64,000 nt of DNA from Oleispira antarctica RB-8. Lineage in GTDB: Bacteria > Pseudomonadota > Gammaproteobacteria > Pseudomonadales > Oceanobacteraceae. A program made the position numbers and the translations under genes. The notes beneath the pieces were generated by a model that was given only the letters and a program-made list of their open reading frames with translations, had not been told where the DNA came from and did not search any database. Where the stretch lies: contig FO203512.1 of NCBI GenBank assembly GCA_000967895.1, positions 4,215,531 through 4,279,530 on the forward strand, given 5' to 3'. Below, one piece after another: positions 55,080 through 64,000 of this stretch (position 1 is its first letter; each line of letters begins with the position of its first letter).

Positions 55080-56309
55080 CTAAACAAACATTTGTTGTAA
55101 CAGGCCTTTTTTGTAGACCTGGGTTTGTTCGATTTGTTGCTGGGCTAGGTTGATTTTTTGATCTATAGATTTCAGAAATCTAGCTATTTTCTTTTGCTCC
55201 AAATAGCAGGGAATCAGCCTTCTAAACGTTACAAAGTCACTGAAATGCACTCTCTTTTTTTCTTCAAGGGTTCCGGTTGCCATTTTATTGTAAAAGTAAA
55301 TCATTCCATAACTCTTTAAATACTCCTCCATGAACTCATGATCTAAAGCGTCGTTGAAATAAAAGACGTCATAATACTTTGATAGCAATACCATTCCATC
55401 ACCACTGTGCCTTGCGATAGCGCCAAATCTTAGATTCATAGGGTTCATCGCAAAATCACCAGGGTGAACCACCTTATAGGCTTCGCTGGTATCATTAACT
55501 AAAAAATCACGTACATACCTAGCTGATTTAGGCTCAATACCATTCTTTATAGTTAAACTATGCAATGGTATATCTTCGGTAACAGGTAATCCCTTTCGCA
55601 CCGTTATAAAGTCGCCCAAACACTCTCGCGTCCAATCAGGATAGTCCTCCCCTTTATCATCTTTAAAACGTAGCTGCTGACTAAACAACTGCTGCAGAAT
55701 GCCTTTCTTGTATAACACCAGCTGTTCATGTTTTTGTTTATACAATCTGACTTTGTTATCTACGTAGGAGAGGAAGGAGGCGATTTTGTCGGCTTCTTCC
55801 GATTTAGGAGGTAGGCATAAATATAACGATTTCATGTGCGTCCCATACAAATGAATGACAGATGCTCCTTGAGCGTACCTGGCTATGTCATACTTTCGTT
55901 TATGGCTTAAGTAATAGGCTAAAAAAAGTCCATTAATTTTTGACCTAAGGATATTTAAATCACCGCTTAAGGCTACACCTTCTTTCCTAACACATGATGC
56001 TCTCGCAATATCCAATGCTGATTCACCTGATGCAGGAATGATTACATCATTAACTTTGCTTAAAATTAAAGACTTTTTATCTAAGTTTGTTTTTGAACGT
56101 ATCTGATCAATTATCTCATCATAATGAGTATAAAGTTCACCATACCTAATACATTCTAATTTCCCTTCTGTGACAATATCTGCTTTTGATATACCTTTCC
56201 CTTTGAGAAAGGAAGCTACATTACCTAACCTGGATCTATTCCACTCCCCACTAAACTCCGGAAACCTGAGCTGAGGCACTTTGCTTTGTACTTGTTGTGT
56301 ATTAGCCAT
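55080..56309 (-). CDS. hsdS: Type I restriction specificity subunit HsdS
   Basis: This 409-aa DNA-recognition subunit has two target-recognition domains (about residues 15-170 and 215-375), separated by a conserved helix (IASFLSYVDNKVRLYKQKHE). A second helix lies at the C-terminus (IARFLKSIDQKINLAQQQIE). Recognition sequence cannot be predicted here. It starts eight bases after hsdM. It is longest-standing type I, gamma-like in order M-S-R. Confidence 0.92.
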   Translation of the reverse strand: MANTQQVQSKVPQLRFPEFSGEWNRSRLGNVASFLKGKGISKADIVTEGKLECIRYGELYTHYDEIIDQIRSKTNLDKKSLILSKVNDVIIPASGESALDIARASCVRKEGVALSGDLNILRSKINGLFLAYYLSHKRKYDIARYAQGASVIHLYGTHMKSLYLCLPPKSEEADKIASFLSYVDNKVRLYKQKHEQLVLYKKGILQQLFSQQLRFKDDKGEDYPDWTRECLGDFITVRKGLPVTEDIPLHSLTIKNGIEPKSARYVRDFLVNDTSEAYKVVHPGDFAMNPMNLRFGAIARHSGDGMVLLSKYYDVFYFNDALDHEFMEEYLKSYGMIYFYNKMATGTLEEKKRVHFSDFVTFRRLIPCYLEQKKIARFLKSIDQKINLAQQQIEQTQVYKKGLLQQMFV

Positions 56310-56317
56310 ACCGCCTC

Positions 56318-57976
56318 CTAAGGTGCCTGAATGTTGAGCTGCTTGCAGAATTCAGCCAGCTGTGTGCCCACACTTTTCAATTCTGTTTCAATACCTGAGA
56401 TGGCTTGTGTTACCGTTGCCAAGTCTACGGGCGCTTCTTCTTCAAAGGTATCCACATAGCGCGGAATATTCAGATTATAACCGTTATCTTCAATCCCGCT
56501 CTCTTCCCCGCTCAAGACTGAATCTTTCAGCAGCTCACCGTTTTCATCCAGTTGAGATTTAATCGGTGCCACAAAGGCAAGCTTGTCGATATTTTTGCGC
56601 TGGGTGTAGGCATTCATAATGCGGTCTAAATCTTCATCGCGCAGAAAGTTTTGGCTTTTTGTCTTACCAGAATGGGCACTGGCATCAATAAATAAAACAT
56701 CATCCGCTTTTTTGCTTTGAGCTGAGCTGTTGCGATTCTTTTTAAGCACCAAAATACAAGTGGGGATATTGGTGCCAAAAAACACGTTAGCTGGCAAACC
56801 AATCACCGCATCTAAGGCGTTGTGTTTTTCAATTAAGAATTTACGAATATGGCCTTCCGCTGCGCCACGGAAAAGTACACCGTGAGGCAATACCACCGCC
56901 AGCGTGCCGTTATCATCTAACTGGTGATACATGTGCTGCACAAAGGCAAAATCGGCTTTACCGGCTGGGGCTAATTTTCCGTAGTCTTGAAAACGCTCGT
57001 CGGTTAAGTGACCAGCATCCGCTGACCAATTGGCCGAGAACGGTGGGTTGGCGACTACGGCATCAAAGCGTTTTTCAATATGATGTGGTGCTTCTAGGGT
57101 ATCGTCTTGCTGAATATCAAAGCGGCTGTAATGCACGTCGTGCAGGATCATGTTCATGCGCGCTAGGTTGTAGGTACTTGGGTTGGATTCTTGGCCGAAG
57201 TACTGCAAGGTTTTGGTTAGCTGTTCGCCATTTTTGTGGGTGCCTAATTCGCGGGCCACACGTAATAACAAGGAGCCAGAACCACAGGTAGGATCGTATA
57301 CGCTGCGAATGTCATCACGACCGTGAGTGACGATTTGCGCTAACAGTTTGGAGACCATTTGCGGGGTGTAGAATTCACCGGCTTTTTTACCGGCACCACT
57401 GGCAAATTGGCCAATGAGGTATTCGTAGGCATCGCCCAGTACGTCGATCTCGGTATCGTCTAATGCAAAGTCGATGGCATCTAGGTGGCTTAATACTTGT
57501 GAGATGAGTTCGTTTTTGGCTTTTTCGGTTTTACCCAGTTTGTTGGAGCTTAGGTCTAGGTCATCAAACAGGCCGTTGAAGTCGTCTTCGGCGTCGGTGC
57601 CCATGGTGGATTGTTCGATATGGCGCAGTACTTCACCTAGTTGCTCGATGATGAATTCGCCCTGCTCGCCTTTTTGCGCTAAACAATGGAATAGTTCACT
57701 GGGCTTTAGGAAGTAACCTAGGTGATTGATGGTTTCTTCTTTTAGGGCTTCTAGAGTTTCTTGGCCTTCTTCGCTGGCTTCATCAATATCGATGAATTTG
57801 ATGCCGTCTTCGGCTAATAAGTTATCAGCGTATAGGTGGATTTTTTCGGATAGGAATTTGTAGAAGATGAAACCTAAGATGTAATCACGGAAGTCATCGG
57901 CGCTCATGTTGCCGCGTAGGGCGTTGGCGATGTTCCAGAGTTGTTTTTCTAGGTTCTTTTTGTGTTCTGTGACCAT
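56318..57976 (-). CDS. hsdM: Type I methyltransferase subunit HsdM
   Basis: This 552-aa adenine methyltransferase has an N-terminal helical domain (LWNIANALRGNMSADDFRDY), SAM-binding YDPTCGSGSLLLRVAREL, and the catalytic NPPFSANW. The C-terminal helical part is intact. It methylates host sites and, with HsdS, guides HsdR. It is the first gene of the hsdMSR set on this strand. Confidence 0.95.
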   Translation of the reverse strand: MVTEHKKNLEKQLWNIANALRGNMSADDFRDYILGFIFYKFLSEKIHLYADNLLAEDGIKFIDIDEASEEGQETLEALKEETINHLGYFLKPSELFHCLAQKGEQGEFIIEQLGEVLRHIEQSTMGTDAEDDFNGLFDDLDLSSNKLGKTEKAKNELISQVLSHLDAIDFALDDTEIDVLGDAYEYLIGQFASGAGKKAGEFYTPQMVSKLLAQIVTHGRDDIRSVYDPTCGSGSLLLRVARELGTHKNGEQLTKTLQYFGQESNPSTYNLARMNMILHDVHYSRFDIQQDDTLEAPHHIEKRFDAVVANPPFSANWSADAGHLTDERFQDYGKLAPAGKADFAFVQHMYHQLDDNGTLAVVLPHGVLFRGAAEGHIRKFLIEKHNALDAVIGLPANVFFGTNIPTCILVLKKNRNSSAQSKKADDVLFIDASAHSGKTKSQNFLRDEDLDRIMNAYTQRKNIDKLAFVAPIKSQLDENGELLKDSVLSGEESGIEDNGYNLNIPRYVDTFEEEAPVDLATVTQAISGIETELKSVGTQLAEFCKQLNIQAP

Positions 57977-58146
57977 GATAATTTGCGCCCTCTTAGATTA
58001 TGATGTTGGGAATATGAGGCCATTATAATACTTATAACCCACGATTCCTGTGCTTATATATTGTTCTCATCACTTGCTTTGATGATATTTTAATTAACAG
58101 CGGTATTTATACTCACTTTACAGCCAAGGGGCAATGTAACCCTGGC

Positions 58147-58272
58147 TTACGGCTTTGATGAGTTTAGCTCTAGCAGTCTTAAAAGCTGATTTTGTGCCGT
58201 ATTAAATCTTGTTTTTGCCTGTTCTAGTTTTAACTGCTCTTCTTCGAGGTCAGGAATTGATATTAATTGCTC
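58147..58272 (-). other. Short coding-like remnant between RloC-like gene and hsdM
   Basis: A 41-codon frame reads QLISIPDLEEEQLKLEQAKT and then FNTAQNQLLRLLELN before a stop at 58147. It has no start codon and begins after a stop. The IPDLEEEQ plus helix is reminiscent of the end of an HsdS-like target domain, so it may be a leftover of an earlier specificity gene. The rest of the 329-base gap shows nothing. Confidence 0.3.
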
Positions 58273-58305
58273 TCAGGAGCAATTATTACTGATATTTAAA
58301 AGTGA

Positions 58306-60516
58306 TTAAGCGGCATCCCCCATCATCATCTCGTAGTGGCCAATATTATTAGTGTATTCAAACACTTTCTTAAATACCGCTAGATACCTTTCAGCTGAAT
58401 CATCAGGTGTCTGAACATATAAATCATCTGGAATCGTGTGTGAGCCATCATTGATCCAGCTTATCAATGATCGACATATTTGTTGCTCTTCAAATGTTTC
58501 AAACTGATCGACTAATGTAGGATCCTCAAGTTTGCCAAGAATCTTGAAGTAGTGTTCCACAACTCTACGCATGGAATTTTGTAAAGTAATACCAGAATTA
58601 CGTTGCCAGTCTTTTATCTCGCGCCAGAGCAATTCATAGGACGACTCAATTGGGTTGCTTATTCCATATGCTGTCACTGAGGTTATATTTTGATTCTTTC
58701 TAAGAATCCAAAAACCAGTATGACTATCACCATTTGAACGACTGTTTATAAAAGATGCCTCTTTGTGAAAGTACACATTATGTGTCAGCAAGAATAACTG
58801 CTTTATATTATTGCCCCCATCCTTAGAAAATCGAATCAGATCTTTTACAATAGTGCTTACGACATAAAGAATATTACTATCTAAACTAGAGATGGGATCA
58901 TCAATAACTAACACGCGATCATCTGTCACCGACCCTTCATCATTACCGCCTTTCGTTAACTGCACAAAATAGAGGAATGTAATAAAAGTTATTTCACCCT
59001 CACTCAATGTTTCCAATGCCAACTCACCATTCTCTCGCTGAATTGAATAATAATTTTCCACATTAGGTGAGGGTACGATGCTAAAATTAGTGAACCCGTA
59101 AGCTCTTAACAAGCGATTAATCTCATCCACTGCAGGCTGAACGCTGGTGACATTTCTACCCAAATCAACGATCTCAGCATCCAAAGAACTAATTTCAGTA
59201 CTTCTCGTACTTATTTGACTCGATATACTATCTATTCCTCTTTGCAAACCATTCGCACGTTGCTCATGAGCAGTTATTTTGGCTGTGAGTTGCTCTACCA
59301 TAAATCGCCACGCAGATTGCTTTAATGCAGTAACTTCATTGTTAAAGTTAGCGACTAATTGATTATGCGGAGTAATCAAGTCATTAGCTTGGCGAATAAG
59401 AACAGTCAGCGCTTCAATATCTGGTGCTGTACTTGTTAGCTCCACCTGTTGGCTGGTTTTTTCTAACTTACCTTGAATCTTCAATGTATTTTCGGAAATC
59501 TGACTATGCAAAGCTCGGAGGTGAGCAGAGAATGCGTCAACGTCCAATTTAGAATCTATTTTGGAAGCCTCTGACGCCTCAATTCGATCGAGAGTGTCTA
59601 ACACAGCACTCGTCAGACTCAAGTATGCCATTTGGTGTGCAGTAACCCTTACCTTATCCTGCTCATAACTTTCATCAAAATATTCTTCAATTTGACCACG
59701 AAACACATCACCAATCGTAGGCTGTTGACAGAAAGGGCAATCCTCACTTTCTTGAATATAATTCCGTCCCTGGTTGACCCAATCACTAATATCCAACTTT
59801 GATATTAAGCCTGCTATATCCACATCGGTTTTACCCACAATCACTTGCTGCCAAATAGCGCTCGACTCCAGTGTTACTAAGTTTTCATAAGCAGGTATAA
59901 GAGGAATGGTATCTATACGAATTGGTTGCTCACCTAATAAGGTTTCTGATTTAGATACCAGCATATCTAGCGTTAGCAATTGGCTGCCATTTGATTGCTT
60001 TTCGGCCAGGACTCTATCTCGGAAATTAGGTTTAGTATTAATACTTCCGCGCAGTGCTTCTTTCAAATCACCTTCATACTGTTTATACACAGCCCAACAA
60101 TCATTGGTGAATACTTCTTTAAGATCGTCAAGACGAGCTTGCTGGGCACCAATCGTTGCTTGCTGTGTAACTTGAACACCTCTTAAATCCGACACCTGCC
60201 TTTTTTTATTATTGATATGTTGAATGTCTTCAGTAGTAGCTTCTCCTAGGGTAAATACACCCGCTACCTCTCCCGAGCCAAAATTTTGTTCACGAAAACG
60301 CTTGTTATAGACCAATGTTTTAAGAACTCTGCCACCTTCCCAGCTTATAGAGCAATGTTCATATACTCCGCTATCTGGATAAGCTAGAAAATTTGATAAG
60401 GTTGTTTTTCCACAACCGTTAGCTCCGTAAAAGAAATTGACTGTTTTTAATTCGCTAATGCTTATTCCACTGGCATCATAGCTGGCTATGCTGGCAATTT
60501 TTAAGTTATTAATCAT
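58306..60516 (-). CDS. RloC-like AAA_13 ATPase, candidate anticodon nuclease
   Basis: This 736-aa protein has an ABC/SMC-like ATPase split by a coiled coil. Walker A is FYGANGCGKTTLSN (Lys37), the signature LSEGE is at 504-508, and Walker B VLVIDDP at 535-541. A zinc-hook-like Cys260-Pro-Phe-Cys263 lies in the coiled-coil region, as in RloC. The C-terminal part has Arg650-x3-Glu654 (MRRVVEHYF) and His693 (NDGSHT), which could match the Arg/Glu/His site of PrrC/RloC anticodon nucleases. It lies upstream of hsdMSR on the same strand, the classical location. The nuclease role is inferred. Confidence 0.75.
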   Translation of the reverse strand: MINNLKIASIASYDASGISISELKTVNFFYGANGCGKTTLSNFLAYPDSGVYEHCSISWEGGRVLKTLVYNKRFREQNFGSGEVAGVFTLGEATTEDIQHINNKKRQVSDLRGVQVTQQATIGAQQARLDDLKEVFTNDCWAVYKQYEGDLKEALRGSINTKPNFRDRVLAEKQSNGSQLLTLDMLVSKSETLLGEQPIRIDTIPLIPAYENLVTLESSAIWQQVIVGKTDVDIAGLISKLDISDWVNQGRNYIQESEDCPFCQQPTIGDVFRGQIEEYFDESYEQDKVRVTAHQMAYLSLTSAVLDTLDRIEASEASKIDSKLDVDAFSAHLRALHSQISENTLKIQGKLEKTSQQVELTSTAPDIEALTVLIRQANDLITPHNQLVANFNNEVTALKQSAWRFMVEQLTAKITAHEQRANGLQRGIDSISSQISTRSTEISSLDAEIVDLGRNVTSVQPAVDEINRLLRAYGFTNFSIVPSPNVENYYSIQRENGELALETLSEGEITFITFLYFVQLTKGGNDEGSVTDDRVLVIDDPISSLDSNILYVVSTIVKDLIRFSKDGGNNIKQLFLLTHNVYFHKEASFINSRSNGDSHTGFWILRKNQNITSVTAYGISNPIESSYELLWREIKDWQRNSGITLQNSMRRVVEHYFKILGKLEDPTLVDQFETFEEQQICRSLISWINDGSHTIPDDLYVQTPDDSAERYLAVFKKVFEYTNNIGHYEMMMGDAA

Positions 60517-60904
60517 TACTAATCCCTTAGTTTAAAAAATATTTTGCTATCGTGTTTAATCGTTTGGCAGGGATCTGAGAAGGCTTTTATGGTGGTCAAC
60601 TTCACTTTACCAATCAGAATTATCTATCATTACGCTAGGGGCGATTGATATGTCTCATATAAGTGACTTCATTATAACGATCCTATTTAGGATATCTCGT
60701 AAATGGCTTTATATATTTTCTGGCAAATACTTAACTAGTACCGCTATGTCGTAGGCTGATGAGACTTGTAAAAATAAGGAATCAAGTAGGTTACAAGCTT
60801 ATTAGATATAACTAACGCCAGGCCTATTAGTGCTTACTAATTAATTAGATGTGAAATAGCACTAATTCTATTTCATGACTACATTTTTTGGTTCATAAAT
60901 TGGG
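60517..60904. other. Intergenic region between RloC-like and Sel1-repeat genes
   Basis: These 388 bases have no coding frame of note. A 7-bp hairpin (GAAATAG and CTATTTC, 60853-60874) lies 31 bases past the end of the Sel1 gene on the minus strand and may act as a terminator, though no T-run follows. The promoter for the RloC-like gene should be near 60540-60700. Confidence 0.4.
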
Positions 60905-62245
60905 CTATCTACTTGATTTAAACATATTCATCGCATTTTCATTACCTAGGTTTGCTGACTCTTGAAGCCAGTATAAGGATTGATCATGATCCTGTTTAAC
61001 TCCCTTACCCTTGGCATATTGAAAAGCTACGCTATACATAGCTTCAGCATGACCTTGATTTGCTGCTTTCTGCGCCCAATAAAATCCTTGTTTATAGCTC
61101 TGCACAACACCACGTCCCGTACTGTAAATTTCTCCGAGTTCATTTTGAGCATTTGCATAGCCTTGTTCGGCTGATTTTTGGAACCAATAAACTGATTGCT
61201 TGTAGCTCTTTTTAATCCCCAACCCGTGCTTATACAAAAGAGCTAAATTGTACTGAGAACGAGCGTTTCCCAGATCAGACGCTTTTTGGTACAAATAAAA
61301 TGCTCGTTTATCGCTCTGCTGCACACCCAAGCCTTTAAGATACATTCCAGCAAGAAAGTCCTGAGTTGACGCGTAACCCTGATCGGCTGCTTTTTGATAC
61401 CAGTGAGCCGCCATCTTGTAATCTTGATCCACTCCTAGTCCTTTGTAATACATATTACCTAAATTGCTTTGTGCGCCTCCTCCCCCTTGTGCTGCTGCCT
61501 TCTGGTACCAGTAAATAGCCTGCGTGTAGCTCTGTTTAACACCCTTGCCTCCTATATATAGATTACCTAGATTCAATTGTGCCCCCGCAATTCCGCGTTC
61601 AGCTGCCTTCAAAAACCATTGACTAGCTTCAAGAGAGTTCTGCTCTACCCCTTTAAGCCCCCAGTAATAATCATTCCCCTTCTCAAACATATCAATTGCA
61701 GACAACTCTTTTGATTTGTTTGCGAATGCCAAAGCGAGCTTTTGCTTTTCATTGTCAGTTTTACTATTCTCCAAAGCATTTTTAAGCGCCAACATTTCCA
61801 ACCTCATGTCTTCAAATGCTTTTGCACTTTGGCTCAATTGGTCTTTCAGCTTGATCTTCTCTTCATCATTAGAAGCCAATTCTTTAATACGTTTCAGGAT
61901 ATCTTTAGGATCCGCAGCCATCTTGGCCTTTATGTAGAACACATATCCATTCCATCTCTCTTCCAGAACCTCAACTTTCACAAAACCAGCAGTCATCGCC
62001 CGAATGTCTTGCTTAGCATCTGTTTTACCCTTTGAGTTCTCAGAAACGTCTATTCGTGAATAGATGTAAGTCCCAAGTTCATTTAGCAGCTCTAGCTTCA
62101 CTTCCTGCATAGCCATTTGGCGCGCTGATATCTTGCTGTCAGCTTCGCCAGCAATATAGGTGTAATCGCGAACGAATTCTTTTGTATCGGCCCAAGTACT
62201 GAGTGTAGATATAAGCAATATGATCAGTAAAGACAAGCGGCTCAT
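60905..62245 (-). CDS. Secreted Sel1-repeat (SLR) protein
   Basis: This 446-aa protein has a signal peptide (LSLLIILLISTLSTWA), an N-terminal domain of ~120 residues (TYIAGEADSKISARQMAM), a coiled-coil stretch, and seven Sel1-type repeats of about 36 residues (for example AIYWYQKAAAQGGGGAQSNL and VYWFQKSAEQGYANAQNELG). These give a periplasmic or secreted protein-binding solenoid. Partner unknown. Confidence 0.88.
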   Translation of the reverse strand: MSRLSLLIILLISTLSTWADTKEFVRDYTYIAGEADSKISARQMAMQEVKLELLNELGTYIYSRIDVSENSKGKTDAKQDIRAMTAGFVKVEVLEERWNGYVFYIKAKMAADPKDILKRIKELASNDEEKIKLKDQLSQSAKAFEDMRLEMLALKNALENSKTDNEKQKLALAFANKSKELSAIDMFEKGNDYYWGLKGVEQNSLEASQWFLKAAERGIAGAQLNLGNLYIGGKGVKQSYTQAIYWYQKAAAQGGGGAQSNLGNMYYKGLGVDQDYKMAAHWYQKAADQGYASTQDFLAGMYLKGLGVQQSDKRAFYLYQKASDLGNARSQYNLALLYKHGLGIKKSYKQSVYWFQKSAEQGYANAQNELGEIYSTGRGVVQSYKQGFYWAQKAANQGHAEAMYSVAFQYAKGKGVKQDHDQSLYWLQESANLGNENAMNMFKSSR

Positions 62246-62579
62246 CTGAAGATTCCATTCTGGTAGACATTGTTTAAGTTAGATGGGATTACAGCATAGA
62301 ACATACACATCACCAAATTCTATGACCCTCGCTACCTGAAAACCCAACATGACCATCCGTCAAATAGAGAGTTTTTAATTTGGTAGTTTCAATGCAAAAG
62401 AAGGGGGATAAAATAGTAGGCTCGTTTTAGGGGTTTTCTAAGAAATAAACAACACTCCCAATAACTCTACAGCTTTAAGACGTCAACAGCCTTAGCCGTT
62501 CGGCAAGTTAATTGTCGTCTAATAAATAGCCATTTGATAAAAAGTATTACAGGGGGCTTGCACGCTGTCTATCTTAATA
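62246..62579. other. Intergenic region with no recognised element
   Basis: These 334 AT-rich bases lie between the Sel1-repeat gene and the next unknown gene, both on the minus strand. I see no conserved motif or long frame; the promoter of the Sel1 gene is presumably here. Confidence 0.4.
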
Positions 62580-63572
62580 TTAGTAAACGAAAGATTCTTG
62601 GCCAGTTGGCGCTGTGCTCAACCCTAAAATTTTTCCTTTTGTGAAATCATTAATGTACTCACCATTAAATATTTTTTGATATGTCCTAACCGTCAAATAG
62701 CATTTTTTTCTAGATTTTGCGATATCGCAAATAGCATCGAAATGCTCTTCATCATACTGACATATCATATTACTGCTTTTATTTGTCGGATCTATAACAA
62801 CTGTAGGAGCGTTCAGTCTATATGATATATTAATGATAAAAGCTTCAACCTGAAGAGCTTCTAACTCATCATTTTCGAACGATTTTAGAGGTTTAGCTTT
62901 TTGAATATTAACGACATCTTTTTTACCGTTTATTTCGTAGGCTAGAGAAACGTCCGTGTTTGCTTTTCTCAAAAAAGATACTGCATGCTCCATAAATTTT
63001 TGCTGTTCGGGTGAAGATACGACTAAATATTTTTGATATTTTTCTTTAAGGCCAGGTGTTTTTATCTCATCTATATTGAAAACTTTCACTTCGTCAGGTT
63101 CATTTTCTGCAATAACTGCAAATTTGTTGATATTATCTAGTGCTTCCGCAGCAAAGTTTCGTATTTCGCCTATAAAATCGTCAGAAAAAAGATCCGATAA
63201 TTTATGCGGATAAGATAATTTTAATGAAACATAAACACTGCCCGTCTGAAAATCAGAAGTATCCTTATCCAACAAGCCATATGTATTTTTGTTAATACAA
63301 GCACCGGTGGGAAGTTGAGGTTTTAAATAACTGCTTAATATATTAAACAAACCGTCTACTGCCTTAAGTTGAGCTGCCGATTTTTTATTCTCTTTCCACT
63401 CAATTGATTTGTCTTCATCTTTATAAAAAGTTTCATAAGTTTCATAAATAGGTACTTCAATTATATTTATTTCTACTAACTCAGATGATTCGCTGCGTCC
63501 TGCCAAGTCGCTATCATCTCTAGATTTCAATTGCTTATTTAACTGTTTTTTAAACTCTTTATTAGTAGTCAT
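62580..63572 (-). CDS. Hypothetical 330-aa protein
   Basis: A complete frame from ATG 63572 encodes a soluble, charged, mostly alpha/beta protein with no signal peptide. The N-terminus is basic and polar (MTTNKEFKKQLNKQLKSRDD); the remainder has no motif that I recognise. It sits in the accessory region beyond the restriction cluster. Function unknown. Confidence 0.6.
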   Translation of the reverse strand: MTTNKEFKKQLNKQLKSRDDSDLAGRSESSELVEINIIEVPIYETYETFYKDEDKSIEWKENKKSAAQLKAVDGLFNILSSYLKPQLPTGACINKNTYGLLDKDTSDFQTGSVYVSLKLSYPHKLSDLFSDDFIGEIRNFAAEALDNINKFAVIAENEPDEVKVFNIDEIKTPGLKEKYQKYLVVSSPEQQKFMEHAVSFLRKANTDVSLAYEINGKKDVVNIQKAKPLKSFENDELEALQVEAFIINISYRLNAPTVVIDPTNKSSNMICQYDEEHFDAICDIAKSRKKCYLTVRTYQKIFNGEYINDFTKGKILGLSTAPTGQESFVY

Positions 63573-63676
63573 AAGTTGTGTTTTTTCTTATAATCGCAGA
63601 AGATAATAAAAATTTAGCACACACAACATATAGTGTCCAGCTACTAAAAAATACAAAAAAAATACCACATAGGCTA

Positions 63677-64000
63677 TTAGCCTAATTTTAAGCTCAGAGT
63701 AATCGATAATATAAACATTATTCGCTGAAGCATAATTTGAGTATTGATTCGCTTATTCAACCCAAATTTAATTGCCTTTTTACTTTGTTTTCTTAGAGGA
63801 ACCTTTTCAGTAGAAACTAGTTTAATTTCGCCATTTAAGGTTAACTTCAAATCAGAGAAAAAGACTTTATGAATGAGTTTAATAGCTTCAAGCTCAAGAC
63901 TATCACTAACGATATTCACATCACCTTTCAGTGTTCTTTGCCAGATTAAAAAGGCTGTACTTAAGCTGAAAATTTCACTCTCTGGTAGCTCACCCAGTAA
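63677..64000 (-). CDS. Hypothetical protein, C-terminal part, runs off the right edge
   Basis: The frame stays open from the edge at 64000 (reading LLGELPESEIFSLSTAF) to the stop at 63677, with 107 codons visible. The C-terminus has a basic stretch (KVPLRKQSKKAIKFGLNKR) followed by a hydrophobic segment (IMFILSITLSLKLG) that could be a tail anchor. The start is outside the window. Family unknown. Confidence 0.5.
   Translation of the reverse strand, partial: LLGELPESEIFSLSTAFLIWQRTLKGDVNIVSDSLELEAIKLIHKVFFSDLKLTLNGEIKLVSTEKVPLRKQSKKAIKFGLNKRINTQIMLQRIMFILSITLSLKLG

Noticed and set aside
58306-60516. Ordinary Rad50/SbcC repair ATPase
   Set aside because: It is too short, lacks an SbcD/Mre11 partner, sits in an hsd locus, and has a C-terminal Arg/Glu/His set after the ATPase.

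Overview
This window looks like accessory DNA from an AT-leaning marine-type gammaproteobacterium. The evidence is the family mix: CusCBA, CopAB and PII-like proteins beside metal pumps, IS256 and IS30 family elements, and Oceanospirillales/Alteromonadales-like gene styles. The genus cannot be fixed, because there is no rRNA, housekeeping gene or complete tRNA. The left three quarters is a mosaic heavy-metal resistance island. The right quarter is a tyrosine-integrase element with a type I restriction cluster.

Layout. 1-3956: a CadR/cation-transporter module, a methyltransferase, a small CzcI-like protein, a broken tolC gene, and then a decayed copy of cargo that also exists intact at 46975-48568. 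4089-5392: an IS256-family element. 5778-13349: an RND cation efflux operon (CzcI-like, CzcC, CzcB, CzcA) and a CDF exporter. 13367-14427: a dead IS30-family element, followed by about 1.2 kb without recognisable genes. 15685-18594: a second CadR/transporter module, a tiny membrane ORF and a circularly permuted ATP-grasp-like protein. 18807-26179 (minus): a CusCBA copper/silver pump with a DUF411 lipoprotein and a third CzcI-like protein. 27784-31144: CopA multicopper oxidase, CopB and a cytochrome c. 31250-40873 (minus): an EamA transporter, two PII-like/HMA-like gene pairs, an APC permease, a ferritin-like protein, and an operon of Cu+ P-type ATPase, cupredoxin, DUF2933 and methyltransferase. 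41149-43264: the CopR/CopS two-component pair. 43308-44815: remnants of a hydrolase, a BlaI-type repressor and a BlaR1-type protein.

A tRNA 3'-end-like sequence at 44823-44850, followed by four GTGACCA repeats, marks an attachment-site boundary. To its right lie a Xre repressor, an excisionase-like protein, the integrase, a 98-aa protein, a membrane-tethered HTH protein, a nucleotidase and a SIR2 protein. Next comes a minus-strand defence cluster reading RloC-like ATPase, HsdM, HsdS, HsdR and NERD-helicase, and then Sel1-repeat and unknown proteins.

How it works together. Copper is met at several levels: export from the cytosol (P-type ATPase), periplasmic oxidation (CopA/CopB), and transenvelope export (CusCBA). 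Divalent cations are met by the Czc-type pump, the CDF exporter and two CadR-controlled transporters. Regulatory sites fit this picture. Two CadR-type 19-bp-spacer promoters precede the transporters, a CueR-type operator precedes the P-type ATPase, and two near-identical CopR/CusR boxes lie before copA and before copRS. The most unusual items are the twice-occurring PII-like/degenerate-HMA gene pair, the CusB protein with two fused CusF-like domains (one stripped of ligands), the RloC-like candidate anticodon nuclease inside the hsd cluster, and the duplicated integrase-linked membrane-HTH cargo.
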